Origin: JACZSB01 sp965372015
GTDB taxonomy: Bacteria > Fidelibacterota > Marinisomatia > SCGC-AAA003-L08 > TS1B11
DNA length: 22,484 bases
Reading direction: 5' to 3'
Assembly (NCBI GenBank): GCA_965372015.1
Contig: CBDVAP010000037.1
Location: 1 to 22,484 of the forward strand
A program made the translations under genes and the position numbers. Shown here piece by piece: positions 1 through 9,700 of the stretch (within the stretch, counting starts at the first letter, position 1; each line of letters opens with the position of its first letter). The notes beneath the pieces were generated by a model. It saw only the letters and a program-made list of their open reading frames with translations. It was not told the origin of the DNA and ran no database searches.

Positions 1-1624
1 CGCTGGGCTTGGGATGAGATTCAATATCAAACCCTCCGCCGGCCCTGATAATATTGCCGTCAATCCCATCACCGTTCTCATCATCTGCGGCGTCCCAGCT
101 GCCATCACCGTCCAGATCGGTAAAGACTTCGCCAGCGGTGTATTCACCATCATTGTCAGCGTCTTCAAAAGGCTCTGCGCGCTGGTCTACGGCCATGTAT
201 GAAGTATGTAGATAGAGATCGTGGAACTTGGCTTCGAAACCGCTCTTCAATTCATGCTGGTTATTTAACTGGTTCATATAAATCATTTTTACCAGTGTGG
301 TCTTCAATAGACGGGTCTCGCGGTCATTAACCGTACCACCGGTGTAAAACTCGTAGTTGGCGTCGGTGACATAATAGTCGTCGGCCACCAGCTGCGCATC
401 GGTCTCGTTAGCATAAGCGTAAGACCTATAATCATTCTGAATATTGGAGAAACTCAGATCGTAAAAACTGCTGTTATTGATCTGCTGGGTCAGCTTAAGG
501 ATGTGCGTCCTGGCATCCTTATTATACTGGGTATGGCCGTCCTCAATATATTTCCGCGTGTGGCTGTAGGATTGCCACCAGTTATCCTCGCTCAGGAAAG
601 TATAGATCAGTTTAATATTACTGGTCAGCTTATAGGCCAACTTGGCCTGCCAATTGGTTTTTTTAGCGGGATTCTGGACAAAGGGTGTCCAATCCGCGGA
701 GTCTTTTTCGGCTCCATAAGCATTATACCTGGAAACACCGTATTGGTACCCGCCATCATTGTAGCGCCGTATTGAAATCTGAAAATTTAAGTTAGAGATA
801 ACCGGGCCGGAGATACTGGCTTCAATCTCATTGCTGAAACCCAGCTCATAGGGGTTGACTTCACCCTGGACCTTTGGGCTGACGTCCAGGTCATAATCGG
901 TCCATAGGTCGCCGGCCATGTAGGACATGGAGCCGTGGTACTTGGAGGAGCCTTCCTTGGTAATTATATTGATCACCCCTGACATGGCATGGCCATATTC
1001 GGCACTGAAGGAACCGGTGATTACCGACAACTCCTGGATGGCGTTGGTAGCCACATCAACTCCGGCCACATTGCTAAAAGGATTCACATTCGGTACGCCA
1101 TCAACCAGATAGAGAATTTCATCGGCCCGTCCACCTCTGATGTGCAGGGCGCCTGCGGGATCTACTGTTACACCGGCCTTGGTCTTGACTATTTCCTCGA
1201 AAGATTCGATAGGAGCACTCGCGAATACGGCGCCACTGATAACAACGGCACTGGCGGTGGCATCCTTTTTGACCAACGACCGGGTGACGGTCACTTCCAC
1301 TACTTCGCCGGCGACAGCGGATATTTCCAGCACTCCACTCAACTCCGTAGTTAAGTCGGTCTCCACAATTACGTTGGATAATACGAGGGTCTTATACCCG
1401 ATCATACCGACTTGCACGGTATAGGTACCGGGGTTGACATTCAGGACAAAATAGGCCCCTTCGACATCCGTAGCAGCGCCTAGGCCGGTCCCTGTTAACA
1501 CTACATTCACGCCGATCAACGGTTCGCCGTTGGCATCTGTTATGCGGCCGCGAATCTTGCCGGTAGTGCCGGCAAAGAGGGCCGATGTAATCAATAATAG
1601 TATCAAGGGTGTGAAGCGCTTCAT
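1..1624 (-). CDS. TonB-dependent receptor, N-terminal part (C-terminus beyond the left edge)
   Basis: This is an outer-membrane receptor expected to import a ligand using TonB energy. The minus-strand frame is open from the ATG at 1624 to base 1, giving 541 codons with no stop. The order seen is a signal peptide (residues 1-18, MKRFTPLILLLITSALFA), a carboxypeptidase-regulatory-like beta-sandwich (about 22-105, with GTGLGAATDVEGAYF), a plug domain (about 120-235, with LHIRGGRADEILYLVDGVP and FSAEYGHAMSGVINIITKEG) and the first beta-barrel strands. Residues 488-514 hold two tandem calcium-loop-like motifs (DADNDGEYTAGE, then DLDGDGSWDAAD). An upstream ATG at 1629 meets a stop after two codons, so 1624 is the start. 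It follows the FG-GAP gene at a 90-base distance on the same strand and is probably cotranscribed. The ligand is unknown. The family call is firm. Confidence 0.93.
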   Translation of the reverse strand, partial: MKRFTPLILLLITSALFAGTTGKIRGRITDANGEPLIGVNVVLTGTGLGAATDVEGAYFVLNVNPGTYTVQVGMIGYKTLVLSNVIVETDLTTELSGVLEISAVAGEVVEVTVTRSLVKKDATASAVVISGAVFASAPIESFEEIVKTKAGVTVDPAGALHIRGGRADEILYLVDGVPNVNPFSNVAGVDVATNAIQELSVITGSFSAEYGHAMSGVINIITKEGSSKYHGSMSYMAGDLWTDYDLDVSPKVQGEVNPYELGFSNEIEASISGPVISNLNFQISIRRYNDGGYQYGVSRYNAYGAEKDSADWTPFVQNPAKKTNWQAKLAYKLTSNIKLIYTFLSEDNWWQSYSHTRKYIEDGHTQYNKDARTHILKLTQQINNSSFYDLSFSNIQNDYRSYAYANETDAQLVADDYYVTDANYEFYTGGTVNDRETRLLKTTLVKMIYMNQLNNQHELKSGFEAKFHDLYLHTSYMAVDQRAEPFEDADNDGEYTAGEVFTDLDGDGSWDAADDENGDGIDGNIIRAGGGFDIESHPKPS

Positions 1625-1655
1625 TTCATTTTCCGTTCGGTACCTGTCACATTAC

Positions 1656-1703
1656 TGACAACAAAAGGGGGGGGCTTGCTAAAAGCCCACCCCCCTGTTG
1701 TCA
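1656..1703 (-). terminator. G/C-rich stem-loop between the FG-GAP gene and the TonB-dependent receptor
   Basis: The outer arms TGACAACA (1656-1663) and TGTTGTCA (1696-1703) are perfectly complementary. Inside them a run of eight G (1667-1674) faces six C (1690-1695), and GGGCTT (1672-1677) can pair with AAGCCC (1683-1688) around a GCTAA loop. It lies 11 bases after the stop of the upstream minus-strand gene. No long T tract follows on the minus strand, so it could be an attenuating or mRNA-stabilising stem rather than a full rho-independent terminator. The structure is seen in the sequence; its function is inferred. Confidence 0.45.
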
Positions 1704-1714
1704 TACATCAAGCA

Positions 1715-3502
1715 CTATTTCAGCAGAGTCATCCTGGTGGTCAGGGTAGCTCCGTTGATTTTCATGCGGGCAATGTAAACGCCACTGGCTACGGCGTTAC
1801 CTGCCTTATCCAAACCATCCCACGAGACGGAATACTCGCCCGGTTGCAGGTCGCGGGCAGCTAGGGTACTAACCTCATGACCGAGCAGATCGTAGATCAC
1901 TATTTCTACGCGGCCGGCCTTGGTAAGACTGTAGTCCAAGGTCGTGGAGGGATTGAAGGGGTTAGGATAGTTTTTCGAGAGCCGGTAGGCGTTGGCCAGT
2001 TGAATACCGGGGCGGAATTCAATCGCTACGAACGTTCCGGTGTTCTCAACTATCACCACATAAGAAGTGGCAGTGCTGTCACCATCCTCGAATCCGATCA
2101 CCAGGTCGCCGTGGTTATTGCCGTCCAGATCGGAGCTGGCCGCGGCCGCGCCCCGGTTACCAACGGCAGAGCCAAAGGCCACCGAATAAACGCGGGACGG
2201 TCCCGACGTCTGCAGCGTATCGTCCACAAAGGCGTGCTGCTGATAGACCACACCGTGATCGATCCAGCTACCAGCATCGGCTATGGCGCCGCTGCCGTCA
2301 TATTCGTAGTGCAGTACGCTTTGAGCGTAGTTGCCACCCACGAAGATATCCACATTGCCATTCTCGTCGAAATCACCGACGGCCATGCCGCGCACGCCCT
2401 GGGGTAAACCGGTAATGATTGCCGAGACGAAGGCATCGCTGGTATCGACTTCGCTGGTGTCGATCAAGGACAGATCGCTAACGCTGTGCATCATTGCGAT
2501 ATTTTTCTGGCCGTTGCCGATGAACAGTTCGGTGGCGCCATCGCCATCAACATCATAGGCAAAAGCGGAGTGTAAGCCGCCCAACCAATGGGGTTTACTG
2601 GAGACAACTACCACCGGGTGGTATATATTTGGGGGTCCGGCAGCTTCCCAGAAATAGCCACGGTCTGAAGCAAATGATGGTACGAAGAACTCCTTGTTGC
2701 CATCGCCATCCATATCAGTTACCGCTGCGGCATAAATGCTGCCGCCAAACTCACTGGTCGTATCGACCAGTTCTGTGGTCCACTGGGTGAACTCCCCGGC
2801 GAAGTCTCCGTTCAGGGAGAAGATAATCACAGCATCATTAGTGGCCGCGCCACTGAAGGCCCGGAAACCGACTACCACCTCGTTGGCTCCATCACCGTCT
2901 ACATCATCAGTAGCCATACTAGATGGGCGGGTATTGGTACCTACACTAGCGCCAAAGTTCCAGATGGCAGTTGGAACAGGTGGAGCGCCGCCCACAGAGG
3001 CCGGCAAACCGTTGGCGTCAGCCTCCCACACGAAGAACCGGGCGGGGTCGCTGCCGTCGGGTGGATTGCCAGTGCCGTAGGGCAGGCCCAGGAGCACTTC
3101 CAGGTTGCCGTCACCATCCAGGTCACCCACGGCCTGGGCGGGGAAGCTGGCGCCGCCAGTATGTATCGAGGTGTCCATCCAGGACCAGACCAATTCATAC
3201 CCTGAGGCGCTGCCTTCGTAGAGGAATATGGATGCACCGGATGTGAATTCGGTGCCGCCGCCGTTGGGGTTGGAGTTATCGGTGAAGACCAGGAACTCTT
3301 TATTCCCATCGCCGTCAAAATCCCAACCTGCGGACACTTCGTCGGTTACCAGGACGGTATCCAACGTGGCGCCGGCATGCTTTGTGACGGTAAAGGTCTT
3401 TATCCAGCCAGTAGCGACGCTGTCTGTGACCTGGGCGCCCAAAGGTACCAGGAAGAGTATCGCCATGGCGGAAACGATGAAACTTCTACCAATTAATTTC
3501 AT
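1715..3502 (-). CDS. Secreted FG-GAP/VCBS repeat protein with T9SS type A sorting domain
   Basis: This is a predicted cell-surface or secreted protein of 595 residues. A signal peptide (about 1-24, MKLIGRSFIVSAMAILFLVP) is followed by seven FG-GAP/VCBS-type repeats, whose acidic cores fall near residues 61, 127, 200, 263, 317, 377 and 458 (for example DFDGDGNKEFLVF and DLDGDGNLEVLLG). Such repeats fold as beta-propeller blades and bind calcium through the DxDxDG loop. The C-terminus (about 511-595) is a T9SS sorting domain, starting NYPNPFNPSTTLDYSL and ending MTLLK. The frame is open further upstream to a TTG at 3532, but the GGAGG at 3514-3518 sits 11 bases before the ATG at 3502, which opens a good signal peptide. 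The ligand or partner is unknown. It is the first gene of a likely two-or-more-gene transcript with the receptor that follows. Confidence 0.92.
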   Translation of the reverse strand: MKLIGRSFIVSAMAILFLVPLGAQVTDSVATGWIKTFTVTKHAGATLDTVLVTDEVSAGWDFDGDGNKEFLVFTDNSNPNGGGTEFTSGASIFLYEGSASGYELVWSWMDTSIHTGGASFPAQAVGDLDGDGNLEVLLGLPYGTGNPPDGSDPARFFVWEADANGLPASVGGAPPVPTAIWNFGASVGTNTRPSSMATDDVDGDGANEVVVGFRAFSGAATNDAVIIFSLNGDFAGEFTQWTTELVDTTSEFGGSIYAAAVTDMDGDGNKEFFVPSFASDRGYFWEAAGPPNIYHPVVVVSSKPHWLGGLHSAFAYDVDGDGATELFIGNGQKNIAMMHSVSDLSLIDTSEVDTSDAFVSAIITGLPQGVRGMAVGDFDENGNVDIFVGGNYAQSVLHYEYDGSGAIADAGSWIDHGVVYQQHAFVDDTLQTSGPSRVYSVAFGSAVGNRGAAAASSDLDGNNHGDLVIGFEDGDSTATSYVVIVENTGTFVAIEFRPGIQLANAYRLSKNYPNPFNPSTTLDYSLTKAGRVEIVIYDLLGHEVSTLAARDLQPGEYSVSWDGLDKAGNAVASGVYIARMKINGATLTTRMTLLK

Positions 3503-3513
3503 TATGTTCTTAA

Positions 3514-3518
3514 CCTCC
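3514..3518 (-). promoter_or_regulatory. Ribosome binding site that fixes the FG-GAP gene start
   Basis: GGAGG reads on the minus strand 11 bases before the ATG at 3502. It lies inside the codons of the longer open frame (TTG at 3532), which argues that those upstream codons are not translated. Confidence 0.7.
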
Positions 3519-3822
3519 ATTGTGTTACGCAAAATCCCCGTAATTGCCCCTCACTCTCAGCTTATCAGAAAGCGTTATTCAGGGAAACGGGGGGGTAAAT
3601 ATAATAACAGACAGTGGGTATATCAGAAACTTTTCTGCGATAACCGAAAAAATGATTTTTAGGACAAGTTATAAGCGGCCGCCAGTATATCTTGGTGGTC
3701 CGGATTAATACTGACCGGTGTAGCAAGCACATCCAAGTGGACGCAGGTTACTCCTATTTAACGAGGGCAATCTTGAATGCCTCCCTGGGATTGCTGGGGT
3801 TGGCGGGCCTGATTTTATGCTA

Positions 3823-3854
3823 TTTGAAATGCCCTTCCGCGATTCGTATATTTC
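3823..3854 (+). promoter_or_regulatory. Possible Bacteroidota-type promoter upstream of the unit A receptor
   Basis: TTTG (3823-3826) and TATATTTC (3847-3854) are separated by 20 bases. They resemble the Bacteroidota -33 TTTG and -7 TAnnTTTG elements, with one mismatch at the last base. The site would give a leader of roughly 90 bases before the GTG at 3953. The match is short and the organism may not use this consensus, so this is a weak prediction. Confidence 0.25.
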
Positions 3855-3952
3855 GATGGCGAGTGCCTGTATTACGGACTGTTTTCATAAGTGCAGCAAG
3901 TATTTAATCTTTCCAACTCGTATTCAGTTCGAGATAACCTCAAGGGGGTTGG

Positions 3953-6739
3953 GTGAGCGACAAGTTACGGCCCGCAAGGCCGGTTGGATTCCATCACGTG
4001 CTCGGTTACACAGGCCATGTTACCTCGATACTGCTGTTGATCAGTAGCTTGTCTGCCGGGATTACCGGGAAGATAGTGGGCCGGGTGACCATCGCAGGCT
4101 CCAACGAGCCGCTGATCGGCGCCAATGTCATTCTGGCAGGGACGGGCCTGGGGGCGGCCACCGATGTTGACGGTCACTACCTTATTATGCATGTGCCTCC
4201 CAACAGCTACAACCTGCAATTCTCCGTGATCGGCTACCGGGACTTGATTATCGAGGGTGTACGGGTCAAAATCGACTTGACTACCACTGTAGATGCCGAG
4301 CTAGCCATCCAGAGTATTGTCATGGATGCCGTAGTCGCTCAAGCCCGGGCGCCTATAGTCCAGTCCGACGTGACCTATTCCCAGGCCAATATCAGCGCCC
4401 GGGAGATCGATAATATGCCGGTAGAGGAGTTTGAGGATATCCTGGCCCTCCAGGCTGGCGTTGTGGTGGGGGCTGGAGGCAGTCTGCATGTGCGTGGCGG
4501 CCGCCGCAATGAACTGGCCTATTTCGTTGACGGTATGCCGGTGACGGATCCCATGTTCCAGAGCATGGGCGTGGAGATCGAGAACAACGCCATCCAGGAA
4601 CTGCAGATAATCTCAGGCACATTCAACGCCGAATACGGACAGGCCATGTCGGGAATCGTCAATATCGTGACCAAGCAGGGCGACTTTAAGCGTTTCCACG
4701 GCACGGCCAGTCTCCAATTGGGCGATTACTACACCACGGATACAACTGTTTACGAACAGCCTTTAGCAGAGTTTGCCCCCCGGTCCCTCCAAGACCTGCA
4801 ATTCTCTCTGGAAGGACCGGTGATGCTAACCGGCGGCAAAGCGGCCTTTTTTCTATCGGGGAGATTGTATAGCAGCGAGGGCCATGACTATGGGATCAGA
4901 AAATTTACGACCAACTCAATGGCGTTGGAGGACACACAATGGGAACTGGATACAACCGCCTTAGGGAATGGAGCGTTTGTACCCATGGCACCGGAGACAC
5001 AGTCCTCTTACCAGGCTAAGGTGACGCTGAAGCCTGGCGCCCGCTCAACGGTGAGCATCAATTATCTGCTCAGTAACACTTACTATCGCACCTATAGCCA
5101 CAAGTTTAAGTGGAACCCTGATGGCGATTACAAACGCTACCGCGATAATGAAAGTTTCTTTGTCAAGTTGGACCAGGGCATCAGTGAACGCACTTATATC
5201 GTGGCGGGTTTCAGTCAAACCGGGCGTTACTCCAAGTCCTATGTCTACAGCAATCCCATTGATACCCTTTATAATGTAGACTCCAATGTTTTCTCCGAAT
5301 TTTCAGGGTATCGTTTCTATGCCGGCGGCACCCGCATGGGTCATGCTTATTCCGATTCCAGGGTTAGAACCTACAAGTTCGAGTTGGTAAGCCAGATCAG
5401 TGATCTACATCAAGTTCAGGCCGGATTTGAACACCGGGCCACCCGCGTGCATGCTAAGAATTTCACTATCCAATTGAATTCCGGCACTAACTACCAGCCT
5501 GAAATAGACACAACCGGTATTCATTTTGACGAATACACACAGTATCCGATGGAATACTCCCTATACGCCCAGGATAAGGTCGAATATAACGACCTGGTCC
5601 TTAATCTGGGTCTGCGATATGATCTGTTCAACGTTGCCAGCCACACACCGGCTGATCCTGAAGACCTGTCTTTCACTGCCCCCATGAAGCCCATTCATCT
5701 GTATCATGACGAAAATGGCGATGGTCGCATCGATATTGATGAGCTGCGTTCCGATAACCTGCAAACCGACGCTGATCGTCTGGAATACTGGTTCGTTGAA
5801 GCTCCTCCCATCTGGCAGGTCAGTCCCCGGCTGGCTATTGCTTACCCGGTTACCGATCTTAGCGTGCTGCACTTCTCGTATGGTCATTTCCTCCAGATAC
5901 CCCAATTTCAATACCTGTATGCGAACCCGGATTTCGATCTGCCGGACGGTGGCCTCACCCGGGTTGGGAATGCCGCTTTAGAAGCCGAACGGACGGCCCA
6001 ATACGAGGTGGGATTCAAGCAGCAGGTAGGTGACGATGTCGGAGTGACGGTTACCGGGTTCTATAAGGACATCCGTAACCTGTTGGGTACCCGGATTGTG
6101 GATTCTTTCATTGCCGGGACCCGCTATGCCCTGTACTCAAACCGCGAATACGGGAACATCCAGGGCATCACACTGGGTGTGAGCAAACGACCTGGAGGGC
6201 TTATTTCGGGGCACCTTGATTATACTTATTCGGTGGCTGAGGGCAGCGCTTCCGATCCTTCGGCGGCATATACTGATGCCCAGACGGGCAATGAACCTGA
6301 GAAACAACTGGTGCCATTGGATTGGGACCAGCGGCATACTCTCAATATCACCTTGTCGCTGCAATTAACTCCGTCCTCAAGCGTTACCCTGATCGGCAAC
6401 TATGGTAGTGGCCTGCCATATACGCCGGAGCTGGCCGGAACCCGGCTATACTTTGAAAATAGTGAGCGGAAACCGCCACAGTATAATCTGGACCTGAAGG
6501 CAGTCTGGCGGCCTGCTAGATTCAATAATCGAGTATCTCTGTCAGCCAATGTTTATAATCTGCTCGATCGGCGCAACGAAGTCTTGGTCTACGATGACAC
6601 CGGCCGGGCCGGATCATCGCTGGCCTCCATTAATAATCCATCGGATCAAGGATTGAATACTTTGGATGCTTATCTGCTCAGGCCCGATTATTACTCGGCG
6701 CCGCGCCAAATAAAGATCGGAATCTCGACACGCTTCTAA
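3953..6739 (+). CDS. TonB-dependent receptor with carboxypeptidase-regulatory-like domain (unit A)
   Basis: This is a complete outer-membrane receptor of 928 residues. The signal peptide has a long n-region and a hydrophobic core at about 24-36. The regulatory-like domain covers about 39-120 (GTGLGAATDVDGHY), the plug about 130-245 (SLHVRGGRRNELAYFVDGMP and FNAEYGQAMSGIVNIVTKQG), and the rest is a beta-barrel ending in aromatic Phe (KIGISTRF), the usual signal for outer-membrane assembly. There is no SusC-type SusD partner. Residues 586-597 read DENGDGRIDIDE, a perfect EF-hand calcium loop in what should be an extracellular loop. The GTG start at 3953 has AAGGGGG at 3942-3948, 4 bases upstream; a later GTG at 3998 lacks such a site. 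The next gene starts 8 bases after the stop. The substrate cannot be inferred. Confidence 0.93.
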   Translation: MSDKLRPARPVGFHHVLGYTGHVTSILLLISSLSAGITGKIVGRVTIAGSNEPLIGANVILAGTGLGAATDVDGHYLIMHVPPNSYNLQFSVIGYRDLIIEGVRVKIDLTTTVDAELAIQSIVMDAVVAQARAPIVQSDVTYSQANISAREIDNMPVEEFEDILALQAGVVVGAGGSLHVRGGRRNELAYFVDGMPVTDPMFQSMGVEIENNAIQELQIISGTFNAEYGQAMSGIVNIVTKQGDFKRFHGTASLQLGDYYTTDTTVYEQPLAEFAPRSLQDLQFSLEGPVMLTGGKAAFFLSGRLYSSEGHDYGIRKFTTNSMALEDTQWELDTTALGNGAFVPMAPETQSSYQAKVTLKPGARSTVSINYLLSNTYYRTYSHKFKWNPDGDYKRYRDNESFFVKLDQGISERTYIVAGFSQTGRYSKSYVYSNPIDTLYNVDSNVFSEFSGYRFYAGGTRMGHAYSDSRVRTYKFELVSQISDLHQVQAGFEHRATRVHAKNFTIQLNSGTNYQPEIDTTGIHFDEYTQYPMEYSLYAQDKVEYNDLVLNLGLRYDLFNVASHTPADPEDLSFTAPMKPIHLYHDENGDGRIDIDELRSDNLQTDADRLEYWFVEAPPIWQVSPRLAIAYPVTDLSVLHFSYGHFLQIPQFQYLYANPDFDLPDGGLTRVGNAALEAERTAQYEVGFKQQVGDDVGVTVTGFYKDIRNLLGTRIVDSFIAGTRYALYSNREYGNIQGITLGVSKRPGGLISGHLDYTYSVAEGSASDPSAAYTDAQTGNEPEKQLVPLDWDQRHTLNITLSLQLTPSSSVTLIGNYGSGLPYTPELAGTRLYFENSERKPPQYNLDLKAVWRPARFNNRVSLSANVYNLLDRRNEVLVYDDTGRAGSSLASINNPSDQGLNTLDAYLLRPDYYSAPRQIKIGISTRF

Positions 6740-6747
6740 ATCAGAAA

Positions 6748-9700
6748 ATGTATTGCCGGAGCATTACCCTGCTGTTTCTTTGTTTGCTGGTACCACTGGC
6801 GGCAGCCCAACCAGGCTCCAGAACAAAGGCAGATGTGCTCAGGAAGAGTGCCCGGCAGGGTGAGTATGCGTTCGCCATGGATCGTAGTGACCGCAAATAC
6901 TCGGTGCACAACGGCAATAAAATATTAACCCGGTTCTATAACTTCGGCGGCATTGGCGATTGGACCATTTCAGGCCGCTACGACTCGGGCATCTACCCCA
7001 TCGGCAGTGGCCGGTCATACATCGCCGAATTCACCCCTGTGATAGCAGCCAGCGTGATTGACACCAATGGGCAGCGGATTCATATCGTTTCCGACGGCAT
7101 GGTTGCTAGTGGAGGTAAGGATATTTCGCCGGCCGGTTTCCAATGGGGCTTCGAGCCTTTGCCCGGCTATGCCGATCCCAACCAGCTCAACATCGCCATG
7201 AGTGATGATCCCGACTCCTGGCCGGAAACCTGGCCCAATCGCCCGTCAGATTGGGATGGCCTCTGGAACGGGCAGTATGGGAAGTACAATCGGGCTGACC
7301 AAGAATCCTACTTCGTGATGGATGACGCGTTGAACGATGAGTTTGCTTTCTATCCCGATCCCACCGACAGTTCCCGCCGCGGTCTGGGACTGGAGCTGGA
7401 GGTCAGAGGATATCAGTGGAGCCATGTGGCCGCTGAAGATATCATTATCTGGACCTACTGGATCACCAACCGGGGTACTGAGCGTCTCGATTCAGTGGTG
7501 TTCGGCATGTACGGTGACGCCGATGTGGGTGACGATGGCGACCAGCGTGATGACAACGCCGATTTTGACCGGGAAAATGCCATCGTCTACCAATGGGACA
7601 GTGACAATCACAGTAGCGTCAAGGGTGGTTTTAAACCGGCCTATTTCGGCTGGAAATTCTTAGAATCGCCCGGCAACCCCAACGACGATATCGATAACGA
7701 TTTCGATGGCATGGTTGACGAGAGCCAGTTTAACGGCATCGACGACGATGGAGATTGGGATATTGAGAAAGATGATTTGGGTTCGGATGGCATCGGCCCG
7801 GAGCACGATGATTACAGCGGACCGGACCCTGATGGCAGTGAAGGCAATGGCCAGCCTGATGTAGGTGAACCCAATTTTGAAATTACCGACAACGATGAAT
7901 CCGACCAGATCGGTCTGACCAGTTTCTTTGCCGCCGCCTGGCCGGCCATCACCGTTTACAATGATGAACAGATGTGGCAACAGATGAAGCCGGGATTTTT
8001 TGATGTCCCCGAGCAGACTATTGATCAAACTTTTCTCTATGGTTCCGCTTATTTCTCCCTTGAGCCGGGCGAAAAGAAAAAATTCGCGGTGGCTATGCTC
8101 TTCGGTGAAAATCGTGCTGACATCCTGCGCAATGCGGTCACCATGCAGGCCATTTATAATGCCGATTATTCGTTTGCCAAGCCGCCCGATACTCCCATCA
8201 TGACCGCCTTTGCCGGGGATCACCAGGTCACATTGTATTGGGATAAGGGCGCCGAGTCATCGCGAGACCTGATATATGGCCGTGACTTCGCCGGCTACCG
8301 CATCTACCGCAGCACGGAGCCGGCGTTCATCGAATCCTGGATTATCACCGATGCCTGGGGCAATAAGACCTTTAACAAGCCGGTGGCCATTTTTGATCTG
8401 GAGGACGGCCTTACCGGGCCTCACCCCGTCGCCTTCAACGGCATACAATTTGACATGGGCGAGGATTCCGGATTGCGCCATTCCTGGACCGATACAACGG
8501 TCCAGAACGGACAGATCTACTACTATTCCATCGCTTCATTCGACCGCGGATATGACGATGATTTCTTTGAGCGCGGTTTATCCGAGTTTAAAGACCTACA
8601 GCCTTTGCAACCATCCGAGAGCCCTACCATTATTGATATTGACGCCGGCGGCAACGTCCTGGGTGCAGGCGAAAATGTTGCCGTGGTAACGCCAAATGCA
8701 CCCTCCGCGGGATATGTGCCACCTAATACACCGGATGCCGATACTGATTTTGTACTGCATACAACCGGTAGGGCGACCGGCAATCTGGTGGTACAGACCT
8801 TGGATGCGCCCATTATTCCCGATAACTGGCTCTACGAGGTTTCTTTTCAGAACCAAGGAGGCACACTATCTTATTTTATCCTGAACAAGGAGACCTTGAC
8901 CGACACGATCTTTTTTGAGAATGGCCGGGCAGACCTGGCCAATAAGAACTTGCTGGCCGGGTCACTTCAGTTGAAACTACCAGATTCGCCAAACATATTT
9001 GTAGAAGGAATAGACTATACAGTGGACACCCTCATCGGCCGCATTAACCTGGCCGACAGTACAATTATCGAGGGTATAGCTTATACAGCCAGCTATCAGT
9101 ACTACCCGGTACTCAATAGTAACCTGCTGGCAGGTGAGCCGTTCAACCCCATCTTTGAAGGCATGCGCTTGCTGGTGTACAATGACCCGCTAACGATCTG
9201 GGAAGAAAAAAGCGGTTGGATTGCCGGCGACGCCGGCTACACCCCCAAGTTTGATTTTTCGACCAATCCGTATCCGGCGGATATTGAAGTGAGATGGTAT
9301 GGTGCCATTGGGGATAGTGTTTCCGCCGATATACTCAATAGTACTCCTGCACCATTTGAAATCTGGAATATTTCCGATAGCATCCAAGCTCGCTTTGCCC
9401 TATTCGATAACCCAGTTAACGGCCGTTGGGACCCTGGAGATCTGCTTTTCATTCTAGCCGAAGAAAACAGTAATTCAAACAGTTTTTCCCTCAGCTTTGA
9501 TATAGACTCACTGCTGATTACTGAGCGGTTGGTGAGCGACTCCACTGTATATGATACTGTGATCGTCCCGGTAGAGCCGGTGGAAGCAGGCGACATTCTG
9601 GGGATTTATTCGAAAAAGCCGTTCACCGTTGGTGATAAATATCAATTCACCAGTATCGCTTCACACATCGATGTCCAGGCGGCCCGGCGCCAGCTGGATG

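Larger units (their letters stand above)
3503..3952. other. Divergent intergenic region, probably bearing promoters for both directions
   Basis: About 450 bases separate the minus-strand FG-GAP gene from the plus-strand receptor, so both transcripts should start here. The part nearest the FG-GAP gene is A/T-rich, with a run of seven G (3589-3595) beside TAAATATA (3596-3603, which reads TATATTTA on the minus strand). No convincing gene is present. A plus-strand frame (3692-3907) and a minus-strand frame (3754-3888, broken by an internal TAG at 3820-3822) are short, lack ribosome binding sites and resemble nothing I recognise. No tRNA or clear riboswitch fold is visible. Confidence 0.6.

Noticed and set aside
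1877..2407. Plus-strand open frames across the FG-GAP gene and the partial receptor
   Set aside because: They are shadows of the minus-strand genes, whose repeats, plug motifs and sorting domain are clear.
3754..3888. Minus-strand small frame ending FKIALVK with an internal TAG at 3820-3822
   Set aside because: Only 22 codons before the stop, no ribosome binding site and no family I can name. It could be a gene remnant but the evidence is too thin.
7660..8223. Minus-strand open frame of 187 codons within the unit A giant-protein gene
   Set aside because: It is antisense to the Asp-rich region of a homologue-supported protein; runs of GAT/GAC codons read as Ile/Val-rich sequence on the other strand.
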